64,000 nucleotides of DNA, taken from NCBI GenBank assembly GCA_034190875.2, contig CM067356.1, positions 24,855,531 to 24,919,530 on the forward strand, read 5' to 3'. Shown here piece by piece: positions 36,401-55,975 of this stretch. Numbering within the stretch: position 1 is the first letter of the stretch; the number at the start of each line of letters is the position of its first letter. The notes beneath the pieces are model-generated. The model worked only from the letters and a program-made list of their open reading frames with translations, searched no databases and was not told the DNA's origin. This stretch comes from Urechis unicinctus. Its lineage: Eukaryota; Annelida; Polychaeta; Xenopneusta; Urechidae. Both the position numbers and the translations under genes were made by a program.

Positions 36401-39400
36401 TGAGTTGACAGTTACTTCGATTGCTTGATTTCTTGATCATCATAATTGTTTAATGTGAATATAAAATTTGAATACGATATAATATTGTTTACGTTTGCTG
36501 GTGATAACGTCGTGCAAGGGGTTGGTAGAATTGTTGGGGGCATGGTGGATGAAAGAAATGCAAGAACGCGTCCCTTTGCATTTTGTTACTTATTATGCAT
36601 TTTAGTGAATGAATTATGTATTTGGCCTCAATCACATGTATTTTGGGGTTTCTATATGGCTTAGTGACATGGATTGATACATCTACGGCAATACCATTCA
36701 GGTATTCGGTCTATTTTGATATACACATTCAAGTCGTGGGTTCAGTTTGAGAAAAAAATGAGAGTGATGAATTATGTTAATTTCATTCGTCATAGTGACT
36801 TTTATACTTCACTTTACAATGCCAACAGTGGTGATACGGACAAGGCAGAATGTCAGCATTAATATGAGTCTGATGGGACGACTTGCTTCAAAGACTATTT
36901 GATATATTACAATTCACATTGAAGTAGTTCAATAGTACTGTAGAGTCTACTTAGGAAAAGTGTAATGTCAACAAGTTTGTTGGGCCATCCATTGCCCCAT
37001 CAGGCTTGCAGCTCCTGATTTTACCCTTTTTACTATGGATCGTCGCTATATAGAAGTGGGTGGATTATGTTGCCCGCCTTCTGTGACGCATATGCCACCA
37101 AAGGTATCAATACCAGCAGATTTTGGGTGCCCGCCATTTATCTGTGGATGATTTGTGTGTCTAAAACCTAGCCTACTGGCATAGACCACCCTACATGCAT
37201 AAAACATACATTGAAACCCAATACCCATAAACAAGTGGATGGATATCCAATAATGTAAAATGGTTGTGGACACTGCATATTTTTCCAAAGCCACTGGTTG
37301 TTTGGAATATATGGTCACGCTTATTTCATATCGACCAATAAATAGCCCCATGATCCCGACACAGCATCCAAAAAAGCCACTTAATGATACACGGGTACAG
37401 TTGTTTGGTCAGTCAATACGGAGGGACTATGTAAATGAATGTTTTTGAACGGCATGGTATGGGGTGTGTGTTGTTGCAGGATGGAGAGTTCTCATGGGAC
37501 AAGTCGACCCAGGGTCTCATCCTTGGATCCTTCTTCTGGGGCTATTTACTCACTCAAATCCCAGGGGGCTGGCTTGCAGAGAGGTAAGCCGTGTACAACC
37601 CCTTAAAATCATCTCTGGTCCCAGCGACATCTTCCCTGGGGGCCTTCATTAACATTCAAACTGTTGTTCCTGAAAATACCATGAAACCTGAATTCTTGAT
37701 AACCTTAAAAAATCAATAACAAACAAGTCCGACGCCCACCCCCCCCCCCCCCCCCCCCCCCCCCCCCACACACACACACAAACATTTTTAATGATGGCCA
37801 CCAACGGCTGTTTGGTGAAAGGTAGCAAGATCAAGAAGACCATTTGTCCCTGTTTAGTACTTGCAGGTCAAGTCACATCTAGATCATTTAACTCAAACAC
37901 TTCCTCGATAAGTAGTACTTTCGCGAGGTTTAATATAGTAATTGTCAATGTAATGCGTTTTTCAAGCTGTGTACGAAGGAATGTGTCGGATTTCGGTGTT
38001 TATTGTTGAATATAGCTCGGTATTGTCAGTAAATGTAAACAACCCCCCCCCCCCCCCCCACATCAAAGTCAAACTATATCTAATGTACAGGACCATACGA
38101 AATCAAAAAACTAATTGTTAGACATAATCTCTTTTGTAGTAAGCCATATTGGGATGTATTCGTTAATTTATGCTCAACCAAGTGTTCAGTCAGTTTGCCT
38201 CTGGTACTGTTTTCAGTATTTTGTTTACTACGAAGTTTAGACTGACAAGCCGATAACTTACCGTCTGTCGATTTTATCATAATAAACCTCAGAATCGGAT
38301 TATGCTTCTGACAGAGTCGCCTCGTTGATAATTTATCATTGTTGTCGCTCGGAGCCTTGGCTGGCTCTGAGCGTCAGTTGTATTGACATAGCTAGCGTGC
38401 AAAACTTGCACTGAAATACAATCTCCGCACCGTACACCGTAAATCTTCCTCCTCCATGTCAGAACAGCAATGCAAACACAAAATCTATACTGATGGCGTA
38501 TCTGCGTCACAGCGAACTTTGAATTCTAGGATTAACATAATGGCGCAATAATACATTTTGAAGTGGCATTCTTTATGTCGAGCCTTATTACACAAAATAT
38601 TTGTACAAAACGTCCATACAAATTCGACATAAATTTGTATAGCGCTGATATATAACTTGTAGGTTGTCCTCTTAAAACCTCTATTTCGACTTAACTCATC
38701 ATTTACACATCACCCACACATCACCCACACGTCATTTAAACATCATTTACACATCAGTTACTCGTGGCCTATACATCATTTCACAAATAACACATGGCCT
38801 ACACATCATTTATTCATCACCAACTCATCATTTACACATCACCTACACTTCATTTACATATCATCTGCTCGTCATTTTTACATTACCCACGCATCATATA
38901 CACATCATCTACACATCATTTACACATCATTTACTCATCACTTGCACATCGCCTACACATCATTTACACATCACCCACGCATCATAAACACATCACCTAC
39001 ACATCATTAAAACATGACCTACTCAATGCCAACATACACATCACAAACACAGCAGTTGTCGAATAACTTCCATGTCCTTCACCACACCTGGAAAACTATA
39101 CACTATGCTTGCAGGTTTGGAGGTAAGGGCGTGTTTGGTTGGTTCATGCTGATGACGGCTGTGGCCACCATTCTGACGCCCGTAGGTGCCCGGTTCAGTC
39201 CCTGGCTGCTGGTTGTCCTCCGTATTATACAGGGACTCGGGGAGGTCTGTCTCCTTATCACGAATTGACAGCTTAGCGCTTCTTATTCCTTGTCATCTTT
39301 AAAGTCTTAGATGCATATTTCGTTTGAATATAGAATAACATATTATCTTTTATGCCGAGAAAACCATTCCATTCTAATGATAGTACAGTGTAAGTATACG

Positions 39401-41723
39401 GTTTCACTTAAAGAAATCCATTTTGTTTTCTTCAAACTCCTGTTTCCTTTTCAGGGGGTAGTGTTTCCTGCTATGCACAGTATGTGGTCGAGCTGGGCGC
39501 CACCTCTTGAGCGTAGTACCCTCATCAGTTTCTCTTACGCTGGTAGGTCGTGGTTCACACGCCACTCCACACACCGTTTAATACTCATTGGTCTGACTAT
39601 CGAACATTCACTTGTAAACACCACCGCGATGCTTTTGTGTTTCAGCCGTGCAATGAGCTGTGAGTAGCTTGTTGACTTCAAATTTGCGATTAACTAATTT
39701 GTAAGAAAAGAATAACTTTATACGTGCAGGAGCCCAGATCGGCAATGTGATAACCATGCCCATGTCCGGCTTGTTGTGTGACTATGGCTTCGATGGTGGC
39801 TGGGGTTCTATATTCTACATATTCGGTAGGCATGGTAACGTCGCTGAGTTACCTCTTTTACGAGAAACACGCCTAGCCATGATATAACAACATATTCAAT
39901 TATACGAATTCAATGTGTTGGCGAGTTTACTTTCAGCAAATCGCTATAATGCTATTCTTTGGTTCGTTATAGATGCGAATGTGGTGAGTTTCGTTATAGT
40001 TGACCCGGACCTATTTCTTTGGTAGCGTAGGTGGCCTGGGAGTTGTGTGGTTCGTTGTCTGGATGTTGATTGCTTCCAACGAACCCCACGGACATCCGCG
40101 TATCACCAAAGTCGAACGGCGCTACATCGAAGACGCTATAGGAGCCTCGAAAGAGATGGACCAACAGCGTAAGGTAAAAGCATCAGCATTAACTCAAGAC
40201 ACCTGACAAATCAACTGACAAAGGGAGGGACAGGTAGGTTTTTAAGGGGGTCAGAATCTCTTCGATTTTTCACTCTGGAATCTAATGAAAATGATTACAC
40301 TCGCCAAAAACCGAGTATGTTTTTTCTTTTATTCCACCCCACAACTTACTTAGCATGTGATATCTTTATGTGTTTCACATTGGATTTCAATCATTTCGTT
40401 GCCTCAGTGTTAAGGTCACTCTAAGTTTAAAACCAGACTTCAAATCAATTATCCCTCCGAATCAGCTCACAAGTACATGACCCTTCTCCACAAGGAATGT
40501 CAGGAAAAATGTGTGTCCCCATCGCACGGTCTCACGACCCTCACTGACCCATAAATAATTGACAATCCACAAGTGAAACATCATTCTGATAGCCTGGTTC
40601 ATTGATTATAGGATAATACATCATTACTGATGTAAACTGCTATGACGATGTATATGCGATCTGTACAGGCGATGGGCACGCCGTGGAGGAAGATTTTTAC
40701 ATCCATGCCTGTCTGGGCGATTGTGGTCGGTCACACGTTCGCCAACTGGGGCACATACACCCTGCTGACAAACATTCCTACGTATATGAAGGAGGTCCTT
40801 AAATTCAACATAAAAGCTGTAAGTGGACGTTTTAAAACTTTGATTGAGATAGAAACAGATGATATGTCACTAACACAGAATAAAGATCATCAACGGGGTC
40901 AACATGCGATTGTTTCCGCCGGTAGAACGGTCTCTTCTCAGCCATCCCTTACATCATGTTCTGGCTCTTCATCAACGTGGGGGGCTACCTAGCGGACGCC
41001 TTGAGGTCACGTGGCTTGCAAACCAAATTGGTCAGGAAGATTATGTATTCATTAGGTATGTTACCGCGTCAACTGTCCGGCATACCAAGCGATGTAAGTC
41101 GGTGATCACATGAATTTTTAACTTTAATTGATATTTCGCAGGTACAATTCTTCCCGGTGTCTTCCTTATCGCTGTGGGCTATATCGATTGTAGTCAACCC
41201 CATGTGGCCATCATCCTTCTCTCGCTAGGGGTCGGTCTGAGTGGCTTCCAATACCCCGGATGTATGGTGAACCACGTGGACATTGCTCCTCCATTTGCGG
41301 GAACTCTTTTCGGGATATCAAATACTGCCGCGACTTTACCGGGAATTCTGGCACCATATGCCATTGGCGTCATCACCAAAGATGTAAGTTCTATCTGAAA
41401 GCAATTGTTTTCCGTTTATTGAACTTAAATCTGAATCAATACTAGTCAAACATTGATGATTTTGATTAATTTTATAGCAAACTCAGGCTCAATGGCAAAT
41501 CGTCTTCTACATCTCGGCGGCTATATACCTAGCTGGTGCTATCTTCTTCGTCACCTTCTCTGACGGTGAGATCCAAGACTGGGTCATTCCGTACATGTTC
41601 GACACTCCCGAGCTGAGCGAAGTAAAGGACGAACTCACGAAGGATGTGACTGCAAATAACAGCCAGGGTAACAACGCAGTGGATAGCGAAAGCCTCCATT
41701 ATCACGAGCAAACTATATTGTAA
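33455..41723 (+). CDS. SLC17 family anion transporter (sialin/VGLUT-related)
   Basis: Major-facilitator transporter of the SLC17 family, closest by eye to SLC17A5 (sialin; lysosomal and vesicular H+-coupled export of sialic acid or acidic amino acids). Exons: 33455-33518, 34220-34440, 37480-37583, 39115-39244, 39455-39542, 39730-39829, 40026-40173, 40669-40818, 40926-41055, 41142-41383, 41478-41723; 540 residues. Landmarks: helix 1 [19 protein letters not shown]; a luminal loop with three N-glycosylation sites (NQT, NDS, NAT); [35 protein letters not shown] with His181 at the place of the sialin motif histidine; [29 protein letters not shown]. After the last helix is a longer polar tail than sialin's. 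The N-terminus lacks sialin's dileucine-type signal. Exon 6 must end at a GC donor (TAG|GC) for the frame to close. Human sialin has 495 residues. AATAAA at 42493-42498 is a likely poly(A) signal. The exact paralogue is not settled. Confidence 0.9.
34441..37479. other. SLC17 intron 2 (3 kb)
   Basis: No exon or clear transposon is seen. Overlapping minus-strand frames at 35297-35813 reach 139 codons but have no recognisable domain and many Cys/His/Gln residues of low-complexity character. Confidence 0.4.
37737..37781. repeat. Poly-C tract running into (CA)n
   Basis: About 31 C residues followed by about seven CA units, in SLC17 intron 3. A second C-tract of about 18 lies at 38042-38059. Confidence 0.95.
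38700..39035 (+). repeat. ACACATCA minisatellite in SLC17 intron 3
   Basis: About 30 imperfect 11-bp units alternating ACACATCATTT and ACACATCACCT, continuing to within 80 bp of exon 4. It gives a His/Ile/Thr/Ser-rich spurious frame. Confidence 0.9.
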
Positions 41724-43577
41724 AAAACGTCATAATGCTAAGTTTAGTCATTTGTCAAAATCACGAATTTGCATAATGATCCATGCATGTCATAATGACC
41801 AGGTGCTTTGAGATAGAATAATGTAGGAAGGGTATTGCTGTTTCGAACCTAGAATCATTAAACATTGTACTTGCTGGAAATAACAAAGGCAAACATGGCT
41901 TCTTGAACAAGGTTTCTTGTATGCAAACAACAGCGCTAGAAGCTTGGTGTGGTGCTTTATTACTTTTGTGGTTTTTGACCATTCTCATCCTCATCTATAA
42001 CTCATGATGGATGTAAATATGGTGTATATTGCTTGTTAATAGATGGGTTTTATATCTTACATTTCAATCCGATCACAAATGTATATTTTGCGTGTGCTTT
42101 TTTAAAAGTTTTTATTCCTTTTGAAATGTTGACCGAAAGCAAAGTGATCAGTCTTCCGTTTCAATTATATCAAACTTTAGTTGTAGTGTGGATGACGAGA
42201 GACATTTATGATATATATAGATCATTGAATATTAAGTGAATACAAAAAGGCGGCTTTACATGGCGATATGTGTGTGTTGTTGTTATTTAGTTCATGTGCG
42301 GTTCCTAGGCCATGCTCGACCATATCTGTGTGTAATTTGTACTATAGATCCTTTATCAATCGGAAGGCATCTAGATAAGGGTGCTGCAGTTACAGTGAAT
42401 AATTAATGCTTTATGTTTGTTTCATGTACTATTATCACTTAAACATGCCACAGCCATTTATCCAGATATGCATATATATAGTAAATTATACAAATAAACA
42501 ATTTTGTATGGTATGAGGAGGCATTTGTAAATCTGTAAGTTCCGAGGGAGAGGAACCATGCCAGTGATCATTATGCTTGATAATTGATGATAGAGGGAAT
42601 ATCACGAACTCTGGCCAAACGACGTATGTGTACGCCAAACAACCCACTCTGTTCAATTCTGTTCACCCACACCGCGTCGTTGAAACTATCACATATAGAT
42701 AGGAGTCTGCATCTTATTCCATATTGACAGCAGGTATACCACCAATTGGGTCGTCTTCTTCATCCAGTTCTTCGATTGCTGCATGCATTTGTAAGTTCCC
42801 TGGTGAAAACGTACCTTAATAAATCCCGGTGATGCCTAACATGGCGCACAATCCGTTATATAAGACGTACAACGCACCAAGCGTCCATTGACAAATATAC
42901 CACATATTCATGATATGCAATATAACGTATACATTTAGCTTTTTTATGATCGGTGTTACTGAAATATATCCACCTTCCACCAATTCCCTCTGGCATCTCC
43001 CAGATCCAGTGGATAGCATTTCACCACGAGCCTCTCACGGCGTGACAACATTGTCCATTGAGTGACATTGATTATATCCAAATTAGACAGGCGTAAGTAG
43101 TGGCTGAAGGGGCTGTCATGAGGGTCAATGATCCGCGATAACTTGACTAGGATGGGTACAGGGGTGGTTAGATAAAGCAAGGCGACTGGCAAGCCCTGCA
43201 ATAACAAAGTCCATCTTCGCGGGGCATGGTCTATTTATTCTGTTGCAAATGTCGATGAAGATATTGAGACCTACTCGTTTGTATGTCGCCCGAGGAGAAG
43301 ACCTCAGTCGTCTACAGTTCACACCACATCCTAGTTAGCTCCACTCCCCACTGGCGCCGCAGCACATCGAGGTCGGTGGTTCTGTGCGGGTTGGACCAAG
43401 CATCAGCAGCGGACGTAACAGCAGAGACAATCTTGCCACGGTATGTAACTGGCTCTGTAATCATAGGCATGATTGGATATATGATAATAAATATGGTACA
43501 CTTCGTTTGACCGTTTTGGTTTGTCACACCCAGTTCGCAGTGGAAAGGATACTAGTGCCGGGGTTGTAGAGAACAAG
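41724..43577. other. Between SLC17 and SEC14-like genes
   Basis: Begins with the SLC17 3' UTR (to about 42520). Minus-strand frames between 42816 and 43672 are adjacent and somewhat protein-like (for example ADAWSNPHRTTDLDVLRRQW) but are split by frame changes and match nothing I know; they could be an old transposon. The SEC14-like promoter should lie near the end. Confidence 0.4.
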
Positions 43578-50079
<6,502 letters not shown>

Positions 50080-50369
50080 TCGATGAAGTCTCATATACAT
50101 TTGTCTAATATTCCTCAGTTCTCTTTGGTACTAATTATCATTTTGCTACCAACTAAGGTTAAAATCAAGTCTATGCTGTTGACCTTTCATAGTTTGAAAA
50201 GAAAACATTGGATTGTACATTAAGTGAGGTTGATTAAGTTGATTGTGATCGGAAAGCTGCATATCACCTGCATGAATAATGGTTACTGTTTTATGTACAC
50301 TTTTCTCGTTGAAATATAAATTGTGAAGTCAACATATACGATCGGGTTAATGTCCGTTTTGTTAAATCA

Positions 50370-50550
50370 CGTGTAGTTGTCTCTCATGTCTGGTTAAATG
50401 TAGCAGTCTCTGTTGTCTGGTTTTGTGAAACAAGTGCTGCAGTTTCTGATGCCTGCTTTGATGAAGCAAGTATAGAAGTCTGTCATGTCGAGATTGTTGA
50501 AGAAAATGTGTAATTGTCTGATTTCTCGGTTGGTGAAGTATCCGTTCATA
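50370..50550. repeat. ~39-bp tandem repeat in SEC14-like 3' region
   Basis: About four or five units built on GTCTGTTATGTCTGGTT...GTGAA(A)CAAGT; on the minus strand it translates as repeated HQSRHxxLLxL-like strings. Probably within the 3' UTR. Confidence 0.7.
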
Positions 50551-52720
50551 AAATGAGTAACTAGTTTTAAATCCCACTAAGCCATGTGTTATTCTGATGC
50601 GCCCATGTTGTTTTGTACTTCATTTATTGAGATAATTTCATTGCAGTTTGATTTTCATACCATGCACAACACCCGGTGTGAATTACTGTTCAAAACATGC
50701 TGGAGAATATTATCAGGAAATAATAGATATTTTTGTTAAAATGCATATTGAATAAACTTTTACGACATGATTTGGCACCATTGCTAATTGCCACGTAGGT
50801 AGTAAAGACCGTTAACTCGACCGAGAATGTTGTAAAGACCAATACCTCGACCACGTGTCCTCCTCCAAGCGTCATACCTCAACACTGTTCGACAAGGGGT
50901 ATTTGCTAATTACCCAAAGTAAGACGCGAGACGTGCACGTTGTCACAGACTCAAATAATATACATTATGTAAATAATTAGCTCGAATGGAGTACCATGCG
51001 ACTCTATTCTCCTGGAAATACATTTATTGGTATTTGTCCGCATTATGTTCATTAAATAACGAAGTAAAAACTTGGAGTCGCTTTGATTGGATGATATATC
51101 AATACAAGAGACATTTATTGATGTAGTGTAATACACTGTCATCGGCCAAATGACGGGTGCTGAAGGACATTCCTGCACTGCAGGTGCTACACGAAGCATT
51201 GATTTATTAGGGCTAATAATAAACGGCGTAAGGTGTAAGAAGTAATATTCGTTTATGTGAAATTATTTATTATAGCTCCAACAAATATGCTCCTTCGCTT
51301 GAAACGAACCTTACACTGTGATACAACGTGACAGGAGCTAGTTACATATGTTGGCCTAATAACAACCATAATAAACGGTTAAATAAACATTTTGTACGCG
51401 GTATATAAATCATCGACGCATACAGCATTATTTGAAACAATGGACCGGTAATATCAACCAAACACAAGGCTCAAAAGCACACAAGTAACAGTCACTGTCA
51501 CTAGAGGTGAGTCACAAATTAGTTATTATGTAGTGAGATATCCATCTTGGGGGCAACCACCACGAGTAAGTATGATACCTGCTTCGTATTCACCCAGCTG
51601 TAAAAACTGTGATGTCTGTAAAATGAACATTTCAAATTATTCACCAATGATTAAACCACAAAAGCAAGCGCGTGGCGGCGGTAGAGAGCGATGCTACAAA
51701 AATATGTAACTATAAACTCCTGAAAACTAATTCAACCAATCGACCAACTCTTCCTATAATTCACGTAAACTTTAATAGACATCTACTTTTTCCCATTTTG
51801 TGGTTGATTTATTTTCAACAACCTAGGCTACAACAAATGGTGGAATGCTCAGTTGGAATCGCCAGTAGAAATACGCTGGGGAATCTACTTCATCTAGATC
51901 GTTATCTGATTTAGGTCTTTCTTGCTATTCGCATGAGTAAGCTCAAGAATATTTAAATGCATCCTCCCGTAAATATGAATATGTTGAACGCGCCTATGCA
52001 CGCTAAACGACATGCTTTTACGAGTAAAAAGTTAATAATTCACCGGAATTTTGTAAATCAATTCTTATTGTGCTCCCTCGATTTCGCTTCACTTAATTTA
52101 ACCTTTATTAAGAACCTCAGAAACTTTCCACGATGGTTAGTTGGTTAGCCTTCGATATATTTGGACGATGTTTTGCTTTGGTTACCATTGTATCATCAAT
52201 GGTGCGAAGTTGTGCAAATGAAAATCTATAGGGGACCAAAATCATACGATATATTCAATTAATATTATTTTCTCCGAATAACATGCATTCACCACACATT
52301 CTTATATCTGTTATCCTTTGAATATTCGTGACCAAGTCTATACAAATTAAGTTAAACGTATAATATACCAACCGAATTTCATAAGTGAGCCGAATGTGAC
52401 GATTTTAGATTATATATATAAAGTGAATGTATCAATACGCCTATATGTATATATATACACAAGCTCACGGTAATTTTCCTAACCAATTCATTATTATGCA
52501 CCCTTGATCGCCTTTAAATTAGGGCGACGCAAATTCTCACTCGTGCAATGGATCCGTTCCACGTAGACCCGGAAGTAAGTCTGGCAGTGGCTGATGTCGC
52601 AGGGGGTTTCAAATTTTTATTCAAACAAGAGGCATGGTTAGGTCGGGATAAGCACCATAGTCTTTAACAGCCCTCTCCAATGAAAATCTTCTTTTGTGGA
52701 TCGCGATATTTGCTGCCTCT

Positions 52721-52748
52721 TGTTATGATATTAATCTAGCTCTTTTGA
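52721..52748 (+). repeat. 28-bp LTR-start fragment
   Basis: TGTTATGATATTAATCTAGC and the next eight bases are identical to the first 28 bases of the LTR at 54536. The match stops abruptly. Confidence 0.7.
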
Positions 52749-53150
52749 GACTTAAATTAGGTGCAATTAAAGGGTGGCAGCTTGGGTCTCAGATACGCCG
52801 TGTTTATTGGAATTACAAAGGAGTCTGTAATCCTTGATAATTGGCGGACGCAAAAAAACGCGTAAAATTAGTGAACCTTTATGATACACATTACCCATAA
52901 CGCAATCTTACATTATTCAAGTATATGCGGGGTATCATTTCATGAAGGAATCTGCAGCTTAAGAGACGACGTGCATATTCATCAAACAATTAACGGAGAA
53001 GTATTTTGTATCATTTAATTCACAACGCATATGTGAGATGTTTATATTTATTTCCTCCGGCACGTACAACAAATACACCGCTGTTCTTCCGTACTTACAT
53101 GTTATTCAGTAATCGTGTACGATATGTGTTAAATTTATGCATTATTTCAG

Positions 53151-53974
53151 GTGCTATTATTCTTAGCATTATGCACCCCGAGAAGCGCACCATAGATGCT
53201 CTTCTGGACACTCCCTTCCCACCAACGACCGTGCCAGGCTCAGGAGGGCTCTACTGGGACCCGTAGGGAAACTGTCCAGAGGACTCTTTAATATGGCCGC
53301 GATAGACGACATTTAAAAGGTAAAAACTCGTAAAGTAAATCGCGTAATTAGTCGTTAAATGCACAGATATCGACCATCGACGCGTAATTTTCACTAATAC
53401 AGATCTAGTACCACAACCCACACAACCGCATCCGTACGTAAATTCGGAATTATCCACGCCAAAATCTCGCCAACCCCCGCGTCGCTCAGATTCACCACAA
53501 CGCTCCGCAAACAACACTCTCCATCTCGAACCACTTATCGAATCTTTGCCACGCATTCAATCTCCATACGCAAAATAATATTAAATAATTTTTAAATGTA
53601 TCTCCACTGAACACACTGATGTCATGATATTATACACTAGTTACTCACGCACATTAACCACACTGAGTACTCATTTTATTTCTTGTTTTTGTATAATTCA
53701 CATTACACATTACCAAGGCACACTGATCGCTGCCGTAAATTCATTTGTTCCCAGGTATATTTACGCCATACAAGAGGGAGATAGCGCCTTCACCGACGTG
53801 CCTTGCAAGCCAAAAAGCATACGTGTTCCTGACCATGGATACAGAAGACGTCCAACGGCTCAACCAAGCGTCATAACGCATATCTCCCCTCACCTCAAGC
53901 GACACCTGGCGAACCCAATACGGCAGCCCTTCAGAGATCTCATCTCCACAAAACAGCCATACTCATCAACTTAA
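53151..53974 (+). CDS. Last two exons of an unrecognised gene
   Basis: Exon A 53151-53262 (acceptor TTTCAG, enters in phase 1, donor CC|GTAGGG in phase 2) and exon B 53755-53974 (acceptor TCCCAG, ends TAA) join into one frame of about 110 residues. It starts AIILSIMHPEKRTIDALLD, continues PGSGGLYWDP-YIYAIQEGDSAF and ends in a basic, Pro/Ser/Arg/His-rich tail (PDHGYRRRPTAQPSVITH and onward). The matching phase across the junction and the non-repetitive composition argue that it is real. I recognise no domain. Upstream exons were not found; the mini-exon at 52549-52575 is a weak candidate. The frame from 53149 to 53265 stops at TAG if the donor is not used. Confidence 0.45.
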
Positions 53975-54535
53975 ATCATTTTCCTGGCATTGGACCAGTG
54001 TTATTATATAGAATAATTTCTGCAACATTAGTTATATTCTTCCAAATTTCAATTAGCTAAATAATTTATTTTCACCATTCCACCATTGTCTAGTATAGGC
54101 TCATCTCTTTTTTCCCACTGGGTTTTAGTGCGGAGTAATACTGTGGAATGTGATAAATGTTAAAAGTTAAATTTCAGTATGTAAACCAATAATAACCATA
54201 TTGTATAACTATTACACAATTCATATATATAATGCTTACAAATTTAGAGAAACAATTTTTGTAAAATTATTATAATCTCATCATCAATAATCCATCTATG
54301 TTAAATATCTTTGTTATGGACATGTGCCAATGTAAATTGATATTGGCGCATGTCCAAGCTACTCTGGAATCATTCTAAATTAAAAAATCAAATAATATTG
54401 GGCTAATGTCGTGCTGTCCCTTTACCCTTTAACTCATATTCCAAATTTCCTTTAACTTAGTCTATTTTCGAAATGCAAAGGTAAATCAAAATTGATTGAA
54501 CAGTGGAAGTTCAACTTAACTATGGTTGGGGAGGA
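53975..54535. other. 3' region of the unrecognised gene
   Basis: AT-rich, with no gene or repeat seen; probably 3' UTR and spacer before the solo LTR. Confidence 0.4.
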
Positions 54536-55015
54536 TGTTATGATATTAATCTAGCTCTTTTGACTTTTGAAACGCTCCCCCTCTTTTCCATTTTCAGCAC
54601 GACATGTTTCACTAGCCCGGGGATACCTCCGCCCTTAAGACGGGGGTGTGACCCTGATAAGTAGACCTGGCTGGAACCTTTTCCCATTGGCCAATGACCC
54701 TTCGAGCCCACGCCCCATGTGAGCAGTTGGGGTTGACCTTTGTGAAGGGGGACCGGCTATACCTAGACCAATGGGAGGCCAGCTGTGGGTGTGGTTCCGA
54801 GCGTAATCCAATGCCGGAACCCCGATAAAATAGCTGGCCTCGCCGAAGTACAGGGAGAAATACCTAGCGAAGAGACGAAGTATCTGAACAAGATTCTGAC
54901 CCGAGATTCCAGAGAAAGCTAATAAGCCAAACTCGAATAAATCAACAACAACTCAACTCCTGGACTCGTGTGTTTTCTCTGGCTAGTGTCCCCACTCAAG
55001 CAACTACAAGCAGCT
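54536..55015 (+). mobile_element. Solo LTR (unrelated to the element downstream)
   Basis: Starts TGTTATGATATT and has the anatomy of an LTR: a TATA-like GATAAAATAG at about 54823, a transcript-start zone, an AATAAA at about 54934 and a GT-rich stretch after it (CTCGTGTGTTTTCTCTGG). The 3' boundary is estimated; no second LTR or coding region follows, so it is a solo LTR. Its first 28 bases also occur at 52721. Confidence 0.55.
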
Positions 55016-55975
55016 ACAATATTCCTATATACGAAGGAGCTCGCAGAAATACGAATAACCAAGAAATATAAGTATAACAAGAGTATAGCTATATATGAAA
55101 GAAATATAGTTATAAGACTCTTCCCAGTCACAATCACCTTCCATCAGCTCCTGTGGTGTGTCCTTGATCTGTTAGTAATAAGGAGATTTTCTCAGCTCTC
55201 TATTAAAAGTCATATAATGCAGTCTTGGTCGGTCTGGTTTTCATGGTCTTCTGACACAGCCTGTGTTTCATCCATATCTGATAGCTAGCTGGCATTAACC
55301 GAATCATCTTGCTCTCTATCTCCATGTGCCGTTTCATATTATGCTGTCATATTCGACTCTAGGCTTGAGAGAAAAAGATCAGAAAAATAAAGAAAACGGA
55401 CTTGACGACTTTAACGCTGCATCCGAGTTCAAATTTATGTATCTTCTTCAGGTTGGGTAAATATGAGTAATATAGGATTCGTTTCGATGACGGCTTCATT
55501 CAGTTATCAAACTGTACTCTGTGTGATTTGTATGAAGAGTTCAATGATATGCAACATGAGCAGGTTTTCTATTGGTTGAATTAGATTCCAGCATGCTCAA
55601 ATAGATGCTGTGGCGATCGCCTGGTTTGGAAGAATTCATTGCATCGTTTGCCACACACCGCTATATTCATATCATTTTCACGCTACAGATCACGTTGGCT
55701 TGCTTGAATCAGAGACAAGCTAAAATTCACCACTGTGGACGGGACGAAGATAAAGAGGAAAGTCAAAACATTTTTTTATCTAAATATATATATAATCGTG
55801 TAAACTACAACTACATTAATATAATTGCACAATAAATAATATCGTTCTGAATATTTGATGACAATGATTTGATGATTAAGTATAACATAGTGAAATTAGA
55901 CTTTATGCATGATAATAAAATTAGATTGACCAAATCTATGTACATGTTGATATAAAAGTAACATCACTCACAGTT
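55016..55975. other. No gene identified
   Basis: Spacer between the solo LTR and the full-length element. It contains only short frames. The last five bases (CAGTT, 55971-55975) are the left target-site duplication of the retroelement. Confidence 0.4.

Larger units (their letters stand above)
50080..53150. other. 3' UTR of SEC14-like gene and intergenic region
   Basis: The first ~700 bp are likely 3' UTR. Further on, a short exon-like ATG frame at about 52549-52575 (MDPFHVDPE, followed by donor GTAAGT) could be the first exon of the gene ending at 53974, but its phase does not fit the next exon found. A 28-bp fragment of the LTR at 54536 lies at 52721-52748. Confidence 0.4.

Noticed and set aside
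38794-39066. 90-codon His/Ser/Thr/Ile-rich frame
   Set aside because: Translation of the 11-bp minisatellite.
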